This document shows, in pieces, positions 42,972-50,434 of a DNA stretch of 50,434 nt (position 1 is the stretch's first letter; every line of letters begins with the position of its first letter). Below the pieces are notes generated by a model that ran no database searches, was not told the origin of the DNA, and was given only the letters and a program-made list of their open reading frames with translations. A program made the translations under genes and the position numbers. The DNA comes from Deltaproteobacteria bacterium. GTDB taxonomy: Bacteria; Desulfobacterota; GWC2-55-46; UBA9637. The DNA lies in assembly GCA_016219285.1 (NCBI GenBank), contig JACRNJ010000027.1, positions 1 to 50,434 on the forward strand, read 5' to 3'.

Positions 42972-44152
42972 TGAAAATGCAAAATGTAAAAATAAGGCAT
43001 TTAATTCTTTTGATAACTTTAATGTTTATTGCAATGGGTGGCATTGCCATGGCAGAGGGCGACCCTGACTATGACGCGCCTCTGGCTGCGCTTCCTATGA
43101 ATCCGCCGATACCGACCGACAATCCTTCAGGCACAAATGTATATCCATCCAAGATGGATGCGAAGCAGGAGCTTGGCTACCTGTTATTCTTTGACCCAAA
43201 GCTTAGCGGAGACGCCAGCATAAGCTGCGCCGACTGCCATGACCCAAAGATGGGATGGAGTTTTTCAGATGCGATAAGCAGAGGTTATCCAGGGACAGTG
43301 CATTGGAGAAATTCACAAACCGCAGTAAACTCAGGCTATCTGAATAAAATCTTCTGGGAGGGAGGCACAACAAGCCTTGAGTCTCAGGCCCCGGCGGCCG
43401 CAGGCGGCGGAGTGGCAGGGAACGGCTCTCCTGACATGATGGAATCAAGGATGAGGTTTACGCCTGAATATGTAAAGAGCTTTAAAGAGGTCTTTGGCTT
43501 AGAATGGCCAAGCATGGACCAAGCGTGGGATGCCATAGCAGCGTTTGAGAGATGGCTCTCCCAGCCGAATACCCCGTTTGACAAGTTTATGAGAGGGGAT
43601 AAAAGCGCAATCTCTGAAAAGGCAAAAAAGGGTAAGATGTTGTTTGAGGGTAAGGCAAACTGCATAGAATGTCACAACGGTCCGATGTTAACAGACGAAA
43701 AATTTTATGACATCGGTGTTCCGGACCCTTCAGAGTTTGTCGAAAACGGGGTCCAGCAGGTGACATTCAGATTCCAGAATTATGCAAAGGGTTCTCATGA
43801 AGAAAGCTATCGCACAGCCAAGTCCGACCTTGGTATTTACTTCAAGCAGAAGAGGGCTGAGGACAGGGGTAAGTTCAGGATAGCCCCTTTAAGATACCTT
43901 AAATATACAGCGCCTTACATGCACAACGGGACTCTTTTGACCCTTGAAGAGGTCATTGACTTCTATAACGACGGCGGTGGTGTGGATAGGTGGGGAAATA
44001 AGTCCAAGATACTGAAGAAGCTTAATCTGACAAAGGAAGAGAAGGCTGAACTTATAGAGTTTCTCAATACATTGAGCGGCGAAGAAATAAGACTGCCTGT
44101 GCCAAAGGTGCCTGATTATGCGCCTATGGCTGATTGGCAGCCAAAGAAATAA
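42971..44152 (+). CDS. Second diheme cytochrome c peroxidase/MauG-like protein (IdrP-like)
   Basis: ATG overlaps the preceding stop by 1 nt; CADCH and CIECH; 'LGYLLFFDPKLSGDASISCADCHDPKMGWSF', 'LRYLKYTAPYMHNGTLLTLEEVIDFYNDGGG'. Confidence 0.92.
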   Translation: MKMQNVKIRHLILLITLMFIAMGGIAMAEGDPDYDAPLAALPMNPPIPTDNPSGTNVYPSKMDAKQELGYLLFFDPKLSGDASISCADCHDPKMGWSFSDAISRGYPGTVHWRNSQTAVNSGYLNKIFWEGGTTSLESQAPAAAGGGVAGNGSPDMMESRMRFTPEYVKSFKEVFGLEWPSMDQAWDAIAAFERWLSQPNTPFDKFMRGDKSAISEKAKKGKMLFEGKANCIECHNGPMLTDEKFYDIGVPDPSEFVENGVQQVTFRFQNYAKGSHEESYRTAKSDLGIYFKQKRAEDRGKFRIAPLRYLKYTAPYMHNGTLLTLEEVIDFYNDGGGVDRWGNKSKILKKLNLTKEEKAELIEFLNTLSGEEIRLPVPKVPDYAPMADWQPKK

Positions 44153-44220
44153 AATTTACGAATTACGATTTACGAATTACGATTTAAAAATCTAAAATCT
44201 AAAATCGTAAATCTAATAAT
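44153..44220. repeat. ATTTACGATT-type repeat
   Basis: aatttacgaattacgatttacgaattacgatttaaaaatctaaaatctaaaatcgtaaatct. Confidence 0.7.
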
Positions 44221-44236
44221 AGGGAGGTGAATCTTA

Positions 44237-44782
44237 ATGGCTAATGAAGATAAAGAAAAAGGATGTTTAACCAACTGCCTGACCACCCGCCGCCAGTTCC
44301 TTTCTATAAGCGGAGGCGCTATAGCTACTGCGACTATTCTTCTCTCCGGCATACCTGGTTTCGGAACAAAAAAGGTTGAGGCGGTTGTCTCAAAATATCC
44401 GAGACAGAAAATCGGGAAGTTGAGCGCATTAAAACAGGATGCACCTGTGAGCTTTGCCTATCCGTCAAAAGACATCAATAATATGCTGGTGAAATTAGGG
44501 GTCCCGGCAGGCGGAGGTATTGGGCCAAATATGGATGTTGTTGCCTTTAATCCTGTATGCACGCATATGGGCGGACCTTTGGCAAAGGCATACAATGCCA
44601 AACACAAGATATTAGGCCAGTGCCCGTTCCATCAGTCAACATTTGACCTGACGCGGCACGGCATGATTGTCTGCGGCCATGCAACTGAGAGCCTTCCACA
44701 GATACAGCTTGAGGTAGAAGGGGATGACATATATGCCACAGGTGTTATTGGGTTGGTATTTGGGAGAAGCAGCAATATATAA
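44237..44782 (+). CDS. TAT-exported Rieske [2Fe-2S] subunit (IdrB/AioB family)
   Basis: TAT motif 'TRRQFLSISGG'; Rieske ligands 'NPVCTHMGGPL' and 'GQCPFHQSTFDLTRHGMIVCGHATESLPQIQLEVEGDDIYATGV'. Confidence 0.92.
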   Translation: MANEDKEKGCLTNCLTTRRQFLSISGGAIATATILLSGIPGFGTKKVEAVVSKYPRQKIGKLSALKQDAPVSFAYPSKDINNMLVKLGVPAGGGIGPNMDVVAFNPVCTHMGGPLAKAYNAKHKILGQCPFHQSTFDLTRHGMIVCGHATESLPQIQLEVEGDDIYATGVIGLVFGRSSNI

Positions 44783-44889
44783 TTTACGAATTACGATTTA
44801 CGAATTACGATTTAAAAATCTAAAATCGTAAACTCTTGACAGGCAAAGGCAATATGCCTGTCAAGGGTAAATCTAAAATCGTAAATACA
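44780..44889. repeat. ATTTACGATT-type repeat interrupted by a CTTGACAGGCA...TGCCTGTCAAG hairpin
   Basis: Hairpin arms 44835-44845 and 44855-44865 nested within cgatttaaaaatctaaaatcgtaaa / gtaaatctaaaatcgtaaat. Confidence 0.7.
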
Positions 44890-44906
44890 AAAAGGAGGTG
44901 TAATCA

Positions 44907-47666
44907 ATGGCAACACCATATTATATACCAGAAGATAGAGTGCCTCTTCCGCCGTCTGACGCAGAGGTGTTTACCACATGCTGCGACTACTGCATTGTAG
45001 CGTGCGGCTACAAGGTCTATCGCTGGCCTTTAGGTCAGGAAGGCGGAGTAAAGGCAAATGAAAACGCATTTAAAAAGAATTTCCCTGTAGGACCTCTTGG
45101 GAGATGGGTCAGTCCTAATCAGCACAATATTGTAATAGCAAACGGCAAGCCGCACCATGTTGTTGTTGTCCCGGACGAGAATGTAGAGGCAGTGAACCTT
45201 ACAGGCGACGGCAGTATAAGAGGTGGATGTATTGCGCAGAAGGTATATAACCCGAATAAGCCGACAAGGGACAGGCTGCAGAGGCCTATGGTAAGGGTAT
45301 TTGATACGCTTATGCCTGTGAGCTGGGATTTTGCCCTGGATATTGCGGCAGAGGTGTCAAAATATGTAATCAAGAATCACAGCGAAAATGCGTGGGCATG
45401 CAAGACCAACTCCTATCAGTACATGGAAAACCTGTATGCTATAACAAGATTTGCCCTGAAGGACATCAATACACCGGCATTTGCATGGCACGACCAGCCA
45501 ATAGTTGGCGAAGAGTCAGCAGGCATTGCCTATGCAGGCTTTCAGACATTTGGACCGGGCTACTGGGACAGGAAAAACGCAGATGTGCTTTTCATCTCAG
45601 GAACAGACCCGTTTGAGACAAAGACCATACTCTGGAATGAATGGATTATGCCTGGCATAAAGAAGGGAATGAAGACAATCTTTGTGCTTCCAAGGAGGAC
45701 TGCAGGCGCCGCATTTGCAGAGGCAAACGGAGGATTATACCTTGATGTCATTCCTGGCACAGATTCTATTCTTTACAATGCGATCGCCAGAATCATTCTT
45801 GAGAACAACGGTCAGGATATGGAGTTTATCAAGAACTGGACATCCAACTTTGTAGGCGAGCAATGGGAAACAGAATCAGGATTTGGAAGAGGCACAAGAA
45901 ATACCCACTGGCAGTGGATAACCACATGGGGAAAGCTTGCGGCAAAGGGTTTTGAGGAATTCAAGAAGTGGGTCCTTGACCAGAAGGAATTTGAAATCAA
46001 TAAGGCATCTGAGATAACAGGCGTGTCTGTTGAGAAAATCAAAAAGGCAGCAGAGATGCTCTCTAATGCGGATGGAAAAAAGAAAATCTCCTTTGCCTAT
46101 GAGAAGGGAAATTACTGGTCAAACAACTATCTCAATACCGCATCCCTCGGCTCTCTGGCTCTGATTACAGGCTGCGGCAACAGGCCAGGCAGAATGCTGG
46201 GCAGGCTTGGCGGACATCAGAGGGGCGGCGTTGGCGGAGGAAACTATCCTGGCAACAAGTCTGCTGATAAGTTTGGAGGCAGGAGAAGGCTCACCATGGA
46301 TGTAGACAGGTGGCTTGAGTCAGGACATGTGAGATTTGCATGGGTAGTAGGAACAACATGGGTCTCAGCAATGAGCGGCTCCCAGTCGCTGATGGATACA
46401 TTTAACCGGTTAGTAAAGCAGAACCCCAATCAGGTGATGAGTCTTGTAAAAGAGGATATCATTGAGACCCTTAAAAAGAGGATTGACAGCGGCGGCACTG
46501 TGGTAGTGAATCAGGACATCTATCTCAGAGACCCGATTGGCGCAAAGTATGCCGATATTGTCCTTCCTGTTGCCACATGGGGAGAGGAAAACTTTCTCCG
46601 CGCCAATGGCGAAAGAAGAATAAGGCTTTATGAGAAGTTTTATGATGCGCCTGGCGAGGCAAAGCCTGACTGGTGGATTGTGGCAAAATGGGCGAAGAAG
46701 ATGGGCTTTGAGGGGTATGACTGGAAGGATTCAAATGATGTTGCAACAGAGATGTCCAGATTCACCAGAGGTCGTCAGGACAATAACTTTGATGCCCTTA
46801 ACTGGATAGCAAAGAAAAAAGGGATGAAAGTTCATGACCTCATCCGCAAATTCGGCACAACAGGATTCCAGACACCGGCTATTGTTGTTGATGAGAATTA
46901 CAAATATGACAGGCCTGGCGCTGAATACACAATGCCGAAGAATATGCGTGATTCCGCCGACCTGAAGGCCGACGGCCTCAAGGTAATCGGTGTTGCAAGG
47001 CTTCAGGATTCTGAATGGAAGCTGCCGGATGCCCACTTTGGAGGCAGGTATATTGACCCCAAGACTCTGACAGCCTTCAACACCCAGTCAGGCAAGGCAA
47101 ACTGGCTAAAGAGCCCGTGGGATGTCTATTCAGACTTCCACGAATGGGTCAAGCCTAAGGATGATGAGCTTTGGGTGACAAATGGAAGGGTGAACGAGGT
47201 ATGGCAGTCAGGCTTTGATGATATGGAGAGAAGGCCGTATATTACACAGCGTTTCCCTGAGCAGTTTATAGAAATACACCCTGACGATGCAAAGGCGAGG
47301 GGGATAGAAAGCGGGGATATGGTGATAGCGTCCAGCGACAGGGTTGCGGTTTGGACTACGCAAAAGATGGGGACAAACGCCCTGGATACAAAATTCAGCG
47401 CGTTGATGAAGGCAGGACATATAAAAATGACAAAGGCAAGCATAAGCGCTGTGGCAATAGTAACGGCTGCTGTGAAAAAGGGCGTGGCATTTATGTACTT
47501 CCTGCACCCGACCCAGCCGTCAAATTCGCTTGCCTCCAGGGTTGTGGACCCGCTTACCAATCAATACAGATATAAAGTTGGCGTAGGCAGGGTAAAGAAG
47601 ATTGGCGAATCTCCATATAAGCACGACTTCCGCACCATGACCTTTAAAGATAGGGATATCGTTTAA
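44907..47666 (+). CDS. Molybdopterin oxidoreductase catalytic subunit, arsenite oxidase/iodate reductase family (IdrA/AioA-like)
   Basis: 'VFTTCCDYCIVACGYKVYRWP' FeS motif; 'NSYQYMENLYAITRFALKDINTPAFAWHDQPIVGEE', 'NRPGRMLGRLGGHQRGGVGGGNYPG', 'LRDPIGAKYADIVLPVATWGEENFLRANGERRIRLYEKF'. Confidence 0.92.
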   Translation: MATPYYIPEDRVPLPPSDAEVFTTCCDYCIVACGYKVYRWPLGQEGGVKANENAFKKNFPVGPLGRWVSPNQHNIVIANGKPHHVVVVPDENVEAVNLTGDGSIRGGCIAQKVYNPNKPTRDRLQRPMVRVFDTLMPVSWDFALDIAAEVSKYVIKNHSENAWACKTNSYQYMENLYAITRFALKDINTPAFAWHDQPIVGEESAGIAYAGFQTFGPGYWDRKNADVLFISGTDPFETKTILWNEWIMPGIKKGMKTIFVLPRRTAGAAFAEANGGLYLDVIPGTDSILYNAIARIILENNGQDMEFIKNWTSNFVGEQWETESGFGRGTRNTHWQWITTWGKLAAKGFEEFKKWVLDQKEFEINKASEITGVSVEKIKKAAEMLSNADGKKKISFAYEKGNYWSNNYLNTASLGSLALITGCGNRPGRMLGRLGGHQRGGVGGGNYPGNKSADKFGGRRRLTMDVDRWLESGHVRFAWVVGTTWVSAMSGSQSLMDTFNRLVKQNPNQVMSLVKEDIIETLKKRIDSGGTVVVNQDIYLRDPIGAKYADIVLPVATWGEENFLRANGERRIRLYEKFYDAPGEAKPDWWIVAKWAKKMGFEGYDWKDSNDVATEMSRFTRGRQDNNFDALNWIAKKKGMKVHDLIRKFGTTGFQTPAIVVDENYKYDRPGAEYTMPKNMRDSADLKADGLKVIGVARLQDSEWKLPDAHFGGRYIDPKTLTAFNTQSGKANWLKSPWDVYSDFHEWVKPKDDELWVTNGRVNEVWQSGFDDMERRPYITQRFPEQFIEIHPDDAKARGIESGDMVIASSDRVAVWTTQKMGTNALDTKFSALMKAGHIKMTKASISAVAIVTAAVKKGVAFMYFLHPTQPSNSLASRVVDPLTNQYRYKVGVGRVKKIGESPYKHDFRTMTFKDRDIV

Positions 47667-47688
47667 TATAGGATTTAGGTGAGCAATG

Positions 47689-47724
47689 AGCGGGCAGAAT
47701 ACTAAAAATCTGCCCGCTTTTTAC
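47689..47724 (+). terminator. Rho-independent terminator
   Basis: AGCGGGCAGA-atactaaaaa-TCTGCCCGCT followed by TTTTTA, just after the molybdopterin subunit gene. Confidence 0.85.
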
Positions 47725-47740
47725 TCAGTGAGAGGCTAAA

Positions 47741-49663
47741 ATGATGAAGACAACCGCTGCTATAGTTGATATTACCGGCACATCCGCTTGTATGCATGAA
47801 TCTTATAACAAAGAAATTGTTGCAGAGGCCATTGTTGCAGTTATGGGAAACCATGACGCTTGTATCAGATGTTCTGCCGCAAAGGCCTTGGGTAATATCA
47901 AGGCAAAAGAGGCGGTGAAACACCTTATGAAATATTTAAAAGATTCCGATCCGGATGTAAGAAGCGATGCGGCTTCGGCCCTGGGCAAAATAGGCGATAG
48001 AGGGTCTGTTGCGTCGCTTATTCACTCTTTGGAAGATGAAGATGGGATTGTAAGAATCTCTGCTATTAAGGCTTTGGCAGATATAGGAGATATCCTTGCT
48101 GTAGAGCCGCTTATTCAATCTATGAATTCTCATTTTAGCTTTCCTGTGATTTTGGGAGAGTTGTCGGGCGATTATCAATGGGAGATAAGAGAAAGGGCGG
48201 CAGAGACGTTAGGCAGGATAAAAGACCAGAGGGCAGTTCAGGCGTTGATAGAGATTTTGAAGGACGAGGATGCAGACATAATGCTCGGAACTATATTCCA
48301 ATCTCTGGTTCAGCAAGGAGACAGAAAAGGTATTGATGTAGTAGCTTCATATCTGAAACATGAAGATATATCTGTTCGTAGAAAGGCGAGCAGGGCATTT
48401 ATCTGCGCACATGATAATACAGCGCTAGACTATCTTAAGGAAGCGCTTGTAGATGAAGACGCCACAGTCAAATGCAATGCCATAGAGGCCATTGGGAATA
48501 TAGGCAGCGAAAAGGAGAGTCTTCTCTTTGTCTTATTGCTAAAAGATGAAGATGTTGATGTCAGAAAAACTGCTGCTAAGGTAATGGTCAAAATAGACGG
48601 CAAAAAGGCGGCAAAACATATTCTGCCGCTTTTGCATGATGTGAGCAGCGATGTAAGAAGAGTGGCTGTGGAATTGCTCGGCAATATGGGAAACGCAGAA
48701 TACATTGAACCTGTTATCAATATGTTAAAAGATAGCGCAAATGAAGTATGCGACGCAGCGATTACATTGGCAGGAAGGCTTAAAGATTCAAGGGCAGTTA
48801 ATCTCCTGATAACAATACTCAAGGATAAAGAAAAAGACAAAATGCTGCGAAGCAAGGCAATCCTGGCATTGGCAGATATTGGACAAGCAGATGGCTTGAA
48901 TGCTGTTTTGGGAATCATGACGAATCGGCAAGAGGATTTGTATCTCAGACAGATGGTGTTTAAATCTTTAAAGAGGTTTGATAAACGGATGGTTGTTGAT
49001 AATATCTCAAAACCAGGAAACACTGGTAATGAATTTGTGCAACTGGAACTGGCAAGAAGTTTGCGTGATTTTAACGATGCTAAATCAGAAGCCATGCTTT
49101 TTGAATTAATGAACAGTGAAAACGAGGCTGTTAAAAAAGAGGCAGCCTTATCTCTTTGCTATAGAGGAAATGGGGCCGCCTTGGATGTCTTAGCTCCAAT
49201 GATTGCAGGTGAAGATATCTATGTCATTGAAGAGGTATGCAATACAATTAAAAATGTAAAAAGCGAAAAGGTTCTGAAGCTGTTTATGAATTTGCTGGAG
49301 AGCGAGAATGCAGCAGCAAGATACAGCGCTGTAAAGGCTATGGGTTATACATTAAATAAAGGCGCTGTGCCGGCAGTTATTGGCTTGTTAAAGGACGATA
49401 ATAAAGATGTCCGGAGAGAGGCGGTGGTTGCCATTGGCAGGCTATGTGATAAAAGAGGATTAGCGCCGCTCGTTTCGGCGCTTTACGATTATGAAAGGTT
49501 TAATGATATGCGCAAAGAGATTGCTATATCTTGTAAGAATATAGCTGCGGCAGCAGCCATAAAACTTATTGTAGATACATTAGATGATAAATCAAAAAAT
49601 GATTGCCACTGGATTGCAATAGAGGCGCTGTCAGAAATTTATGGTATGCAGGAGGAGGCATGA
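47741..49663 (+). CDS. HEAT-repeat (PBS lyase-type) protein
   Basis: Repeated ~31-aa units such as 'LMKYLKDSDPDVRSDAASALGKIGDRGSVASLIHSLEDEDGIVRISAIKALADIGD'. Confidence 0.9.
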   Translation: MMKTTAAIVDITGTSACMHESYNKEIVAEAIVAVMGNHDACIRCSAAKALGNIKAKEAVKHLMKYLKDSDPDVRSDAASALGKIGDRGSVASLIHSLEDEDGIVRISAIKALADIGDILAVEPLIQSMNSHFSFPVILGELSGDYQWEIRERAAETLGRIKDQRAVQALIEILKDEDADIMLGTIFQSLVQQGDRKGIDVVASYLKHEDISVRRKASRAFICAHDNTALDYLKEALVDEDATVKCNAIEAIGNIGSEKESLLFVLLLKDEDVDVRKTAAKVMVKIDGKKAAKHILPLLHDVSSDVRRVAVELLGNMGNAEYIEPVINMLKDSANEVCDAAITLAGRLKDSRAVNLLITILKDKEKDKMLRSKAILALADIGQADGLNAVLGIMTNRQEDLYLRQMVFKSLKRFDKRMVVDNISKPGNTGNEFVQLELARSLRDFNDAKSEAMLFELMNSENEAVKKEAALSLCYRGNGAALDVLAPMIAGEDIYVIEEVCNTIKNVKSEKVLKLFMNLLESENAAARYSAVKAMGYTLNKGAVPAVIGLLKDDNKDVRREAVVAIGRLCDKRGLAPLVSALYDYERFNDMRKEIAISCKNIAAAAAIKLIVDTLDDKSKNDCHWIAIEALSEIYGMQEEA

Positions 49664-50202
49664 CATTGACATGGCAGAAGAGATTGATTTTTTGCGTAGT
49701 CTTTATTTTTTTTATGGGCGGGTTGATAGGACATGCTGGCGAGAACAAGAAAATAGGCATGGATGTTGCCAAGGGCAAAGAGATATTTCATGAAAGATGC
49801 GCTGCATGTCACGGCGCTGATGGCAATGCCCTTCTTCCCAATGCGCCCAGTTTTGCAAAAGGCGAAAGGATGGAGAAAACGGATAGCGAACTCTTAAAGA
49901 CAATTAAACATGGAAAGGAAATGATGCCGCCATGGGAAGGGGTTATTTCCGATGAAGAACAGCTTAACACATTAAATTATGTCAGGGTCATTGTCGGAGA
50001 CAAGGTCTTTGATGATAAATGTGTTAAGTGCCATGAAAAAATACCCGGCATACCCCCCGATGTCCCTGATAATAAGGCATTGAAGGATTACAGCGGTACA
50101 ATTAAGATATGCAAGGCCTGCGAGATTGAGAAAGAGCTTAGCCGTGATGAGCAGATAGAGGTCATCAAATTCATCAGGTATCTCGGGACATTAAAAAAGT
50201 AA
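49660..50202 (+). CDS. Secreted diheme cytochrome c
   Basis: ATG 49660 with ggaggaggc RBS, overlapping the upstream stop; signal peptide; CAACH and CVKCH motifs. Confidence 0.88.
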   Translation: MTLTWQKRLIFCVVFIFFMGGLIGHAGENKKIGMDVAKGKEIFHERCAACHGADGNALLPNAPSFAKGERMEKTDSELLKTIKHGKEMMPPWEGVISDEEQLNTLNYVRVIVGDKVFDDKCVKCHEKIPGIPPDVPDNKALKDYSGTIKICKACEIEKELSRDEQIEVIKFIRYLGTLKK

Positions 50203-50222
50203 AAACGTTGGAGGTATAAAAG

Positions 50223-50434
50223 ATGTTTTTTAAGCGGAGTAAATTTTTAAAGATTAGCGGGGCTGGACTTCTATGGATTTTCTTGCTTGCTATCCCTGCC
50301 TTTGCCCTTGAGGCCAATGAATATCGGCAGATTGGGGGCATTGAGTCGAGGAAGCTGGTGTGGTTTTTAGCGCAGTTGCACCTCTATTTTGGTGCATTTG
50401 TTTTAGGAGTTCCGCTCTTTGCCGTGATTATAGA
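50223..50434 (+). CDS. Membrane protein, 5' part (cytochrome bd-like subunit?), truncated by window edge
   Basis: MFFKRSKFLKISGAGLLWIFLLAIPAFALEANEYRQIGGIESRKLVWFLAQLHLYFGAFVLGVPLFAVII; open to the window end. Confidence 0.5.
   Translation, partial: MFFKRSKFLKISGAGLLWIFLLAIPAFALEANEYRQIGGIESRKLVWFLAQLHLYFGAFVLGVPLFAVII

Noticed and set aside
44237-47666. Calling the Rieske/Mo pair simply arsenite oxidase (aioBA)
   Set aside because: The family match is real, and sigma54 control also occurs in aio loci. The two adjacent diheme peroxidases fit idr-type clusters better, so substrate was left open.

Overview
The window reads as a low/medium-GC bacterial chromosome segment with four parts. (1) 0-11 kb: a damaged F-type conjugative T4SS (tra) module with TraW, TraU, TrbC, TraF-type peptidase, TraF, TraH and TraG. 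TraW is truncated at its N-terminus, and TraF and TraG are each split by an apparent frameshift. (2) 11.5-26.5 kb: housekeeping genes: rho, an AbrB-like gene, tRNA-Leu(GAG), secG, tpiA, pgk, gap, aroD, a MEMO-family gene, yebC, ruvC, ruvA, ruvB, queH, an archaeal-type S-adenosylmethionine synthetase, a DksA/TraR zinc finger and a GspE/PilB-like ATPase. A short pseudogene graveyard follows. (3) 27.7-35.5 kb: a six-gene membrane complex with hydrogenase-4/complex-I-like subunits. Its large subunit lacks the NiFe-binding cysteines, as in Ehr-type complexes. Then uvrA. (4) 39.3 kb to the right edge: an NtrC-family regulator, a sigma54-type promoter with two candidate upstream activator sites, a cupredoxin-like protein, two diheme MauG/CcpA-like peroxidases, a TAT-Rieske protein and an arsenite-oxidase-family molybdopterin subunit. 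This composition matches an iodate-reductase (idr)-type cluster. A terminator follows, then a HEAT-repeat protein, a diheme cytochrome c and the start of a bd-like membrane protein. Several families of short self-complementary repeats fill intergenic gaps, and some have inserted in frame inside ruvA, the hyfB-like gene and the hyfG-like gene. Functional assignments come from reading motifs by eye; no searches were run.
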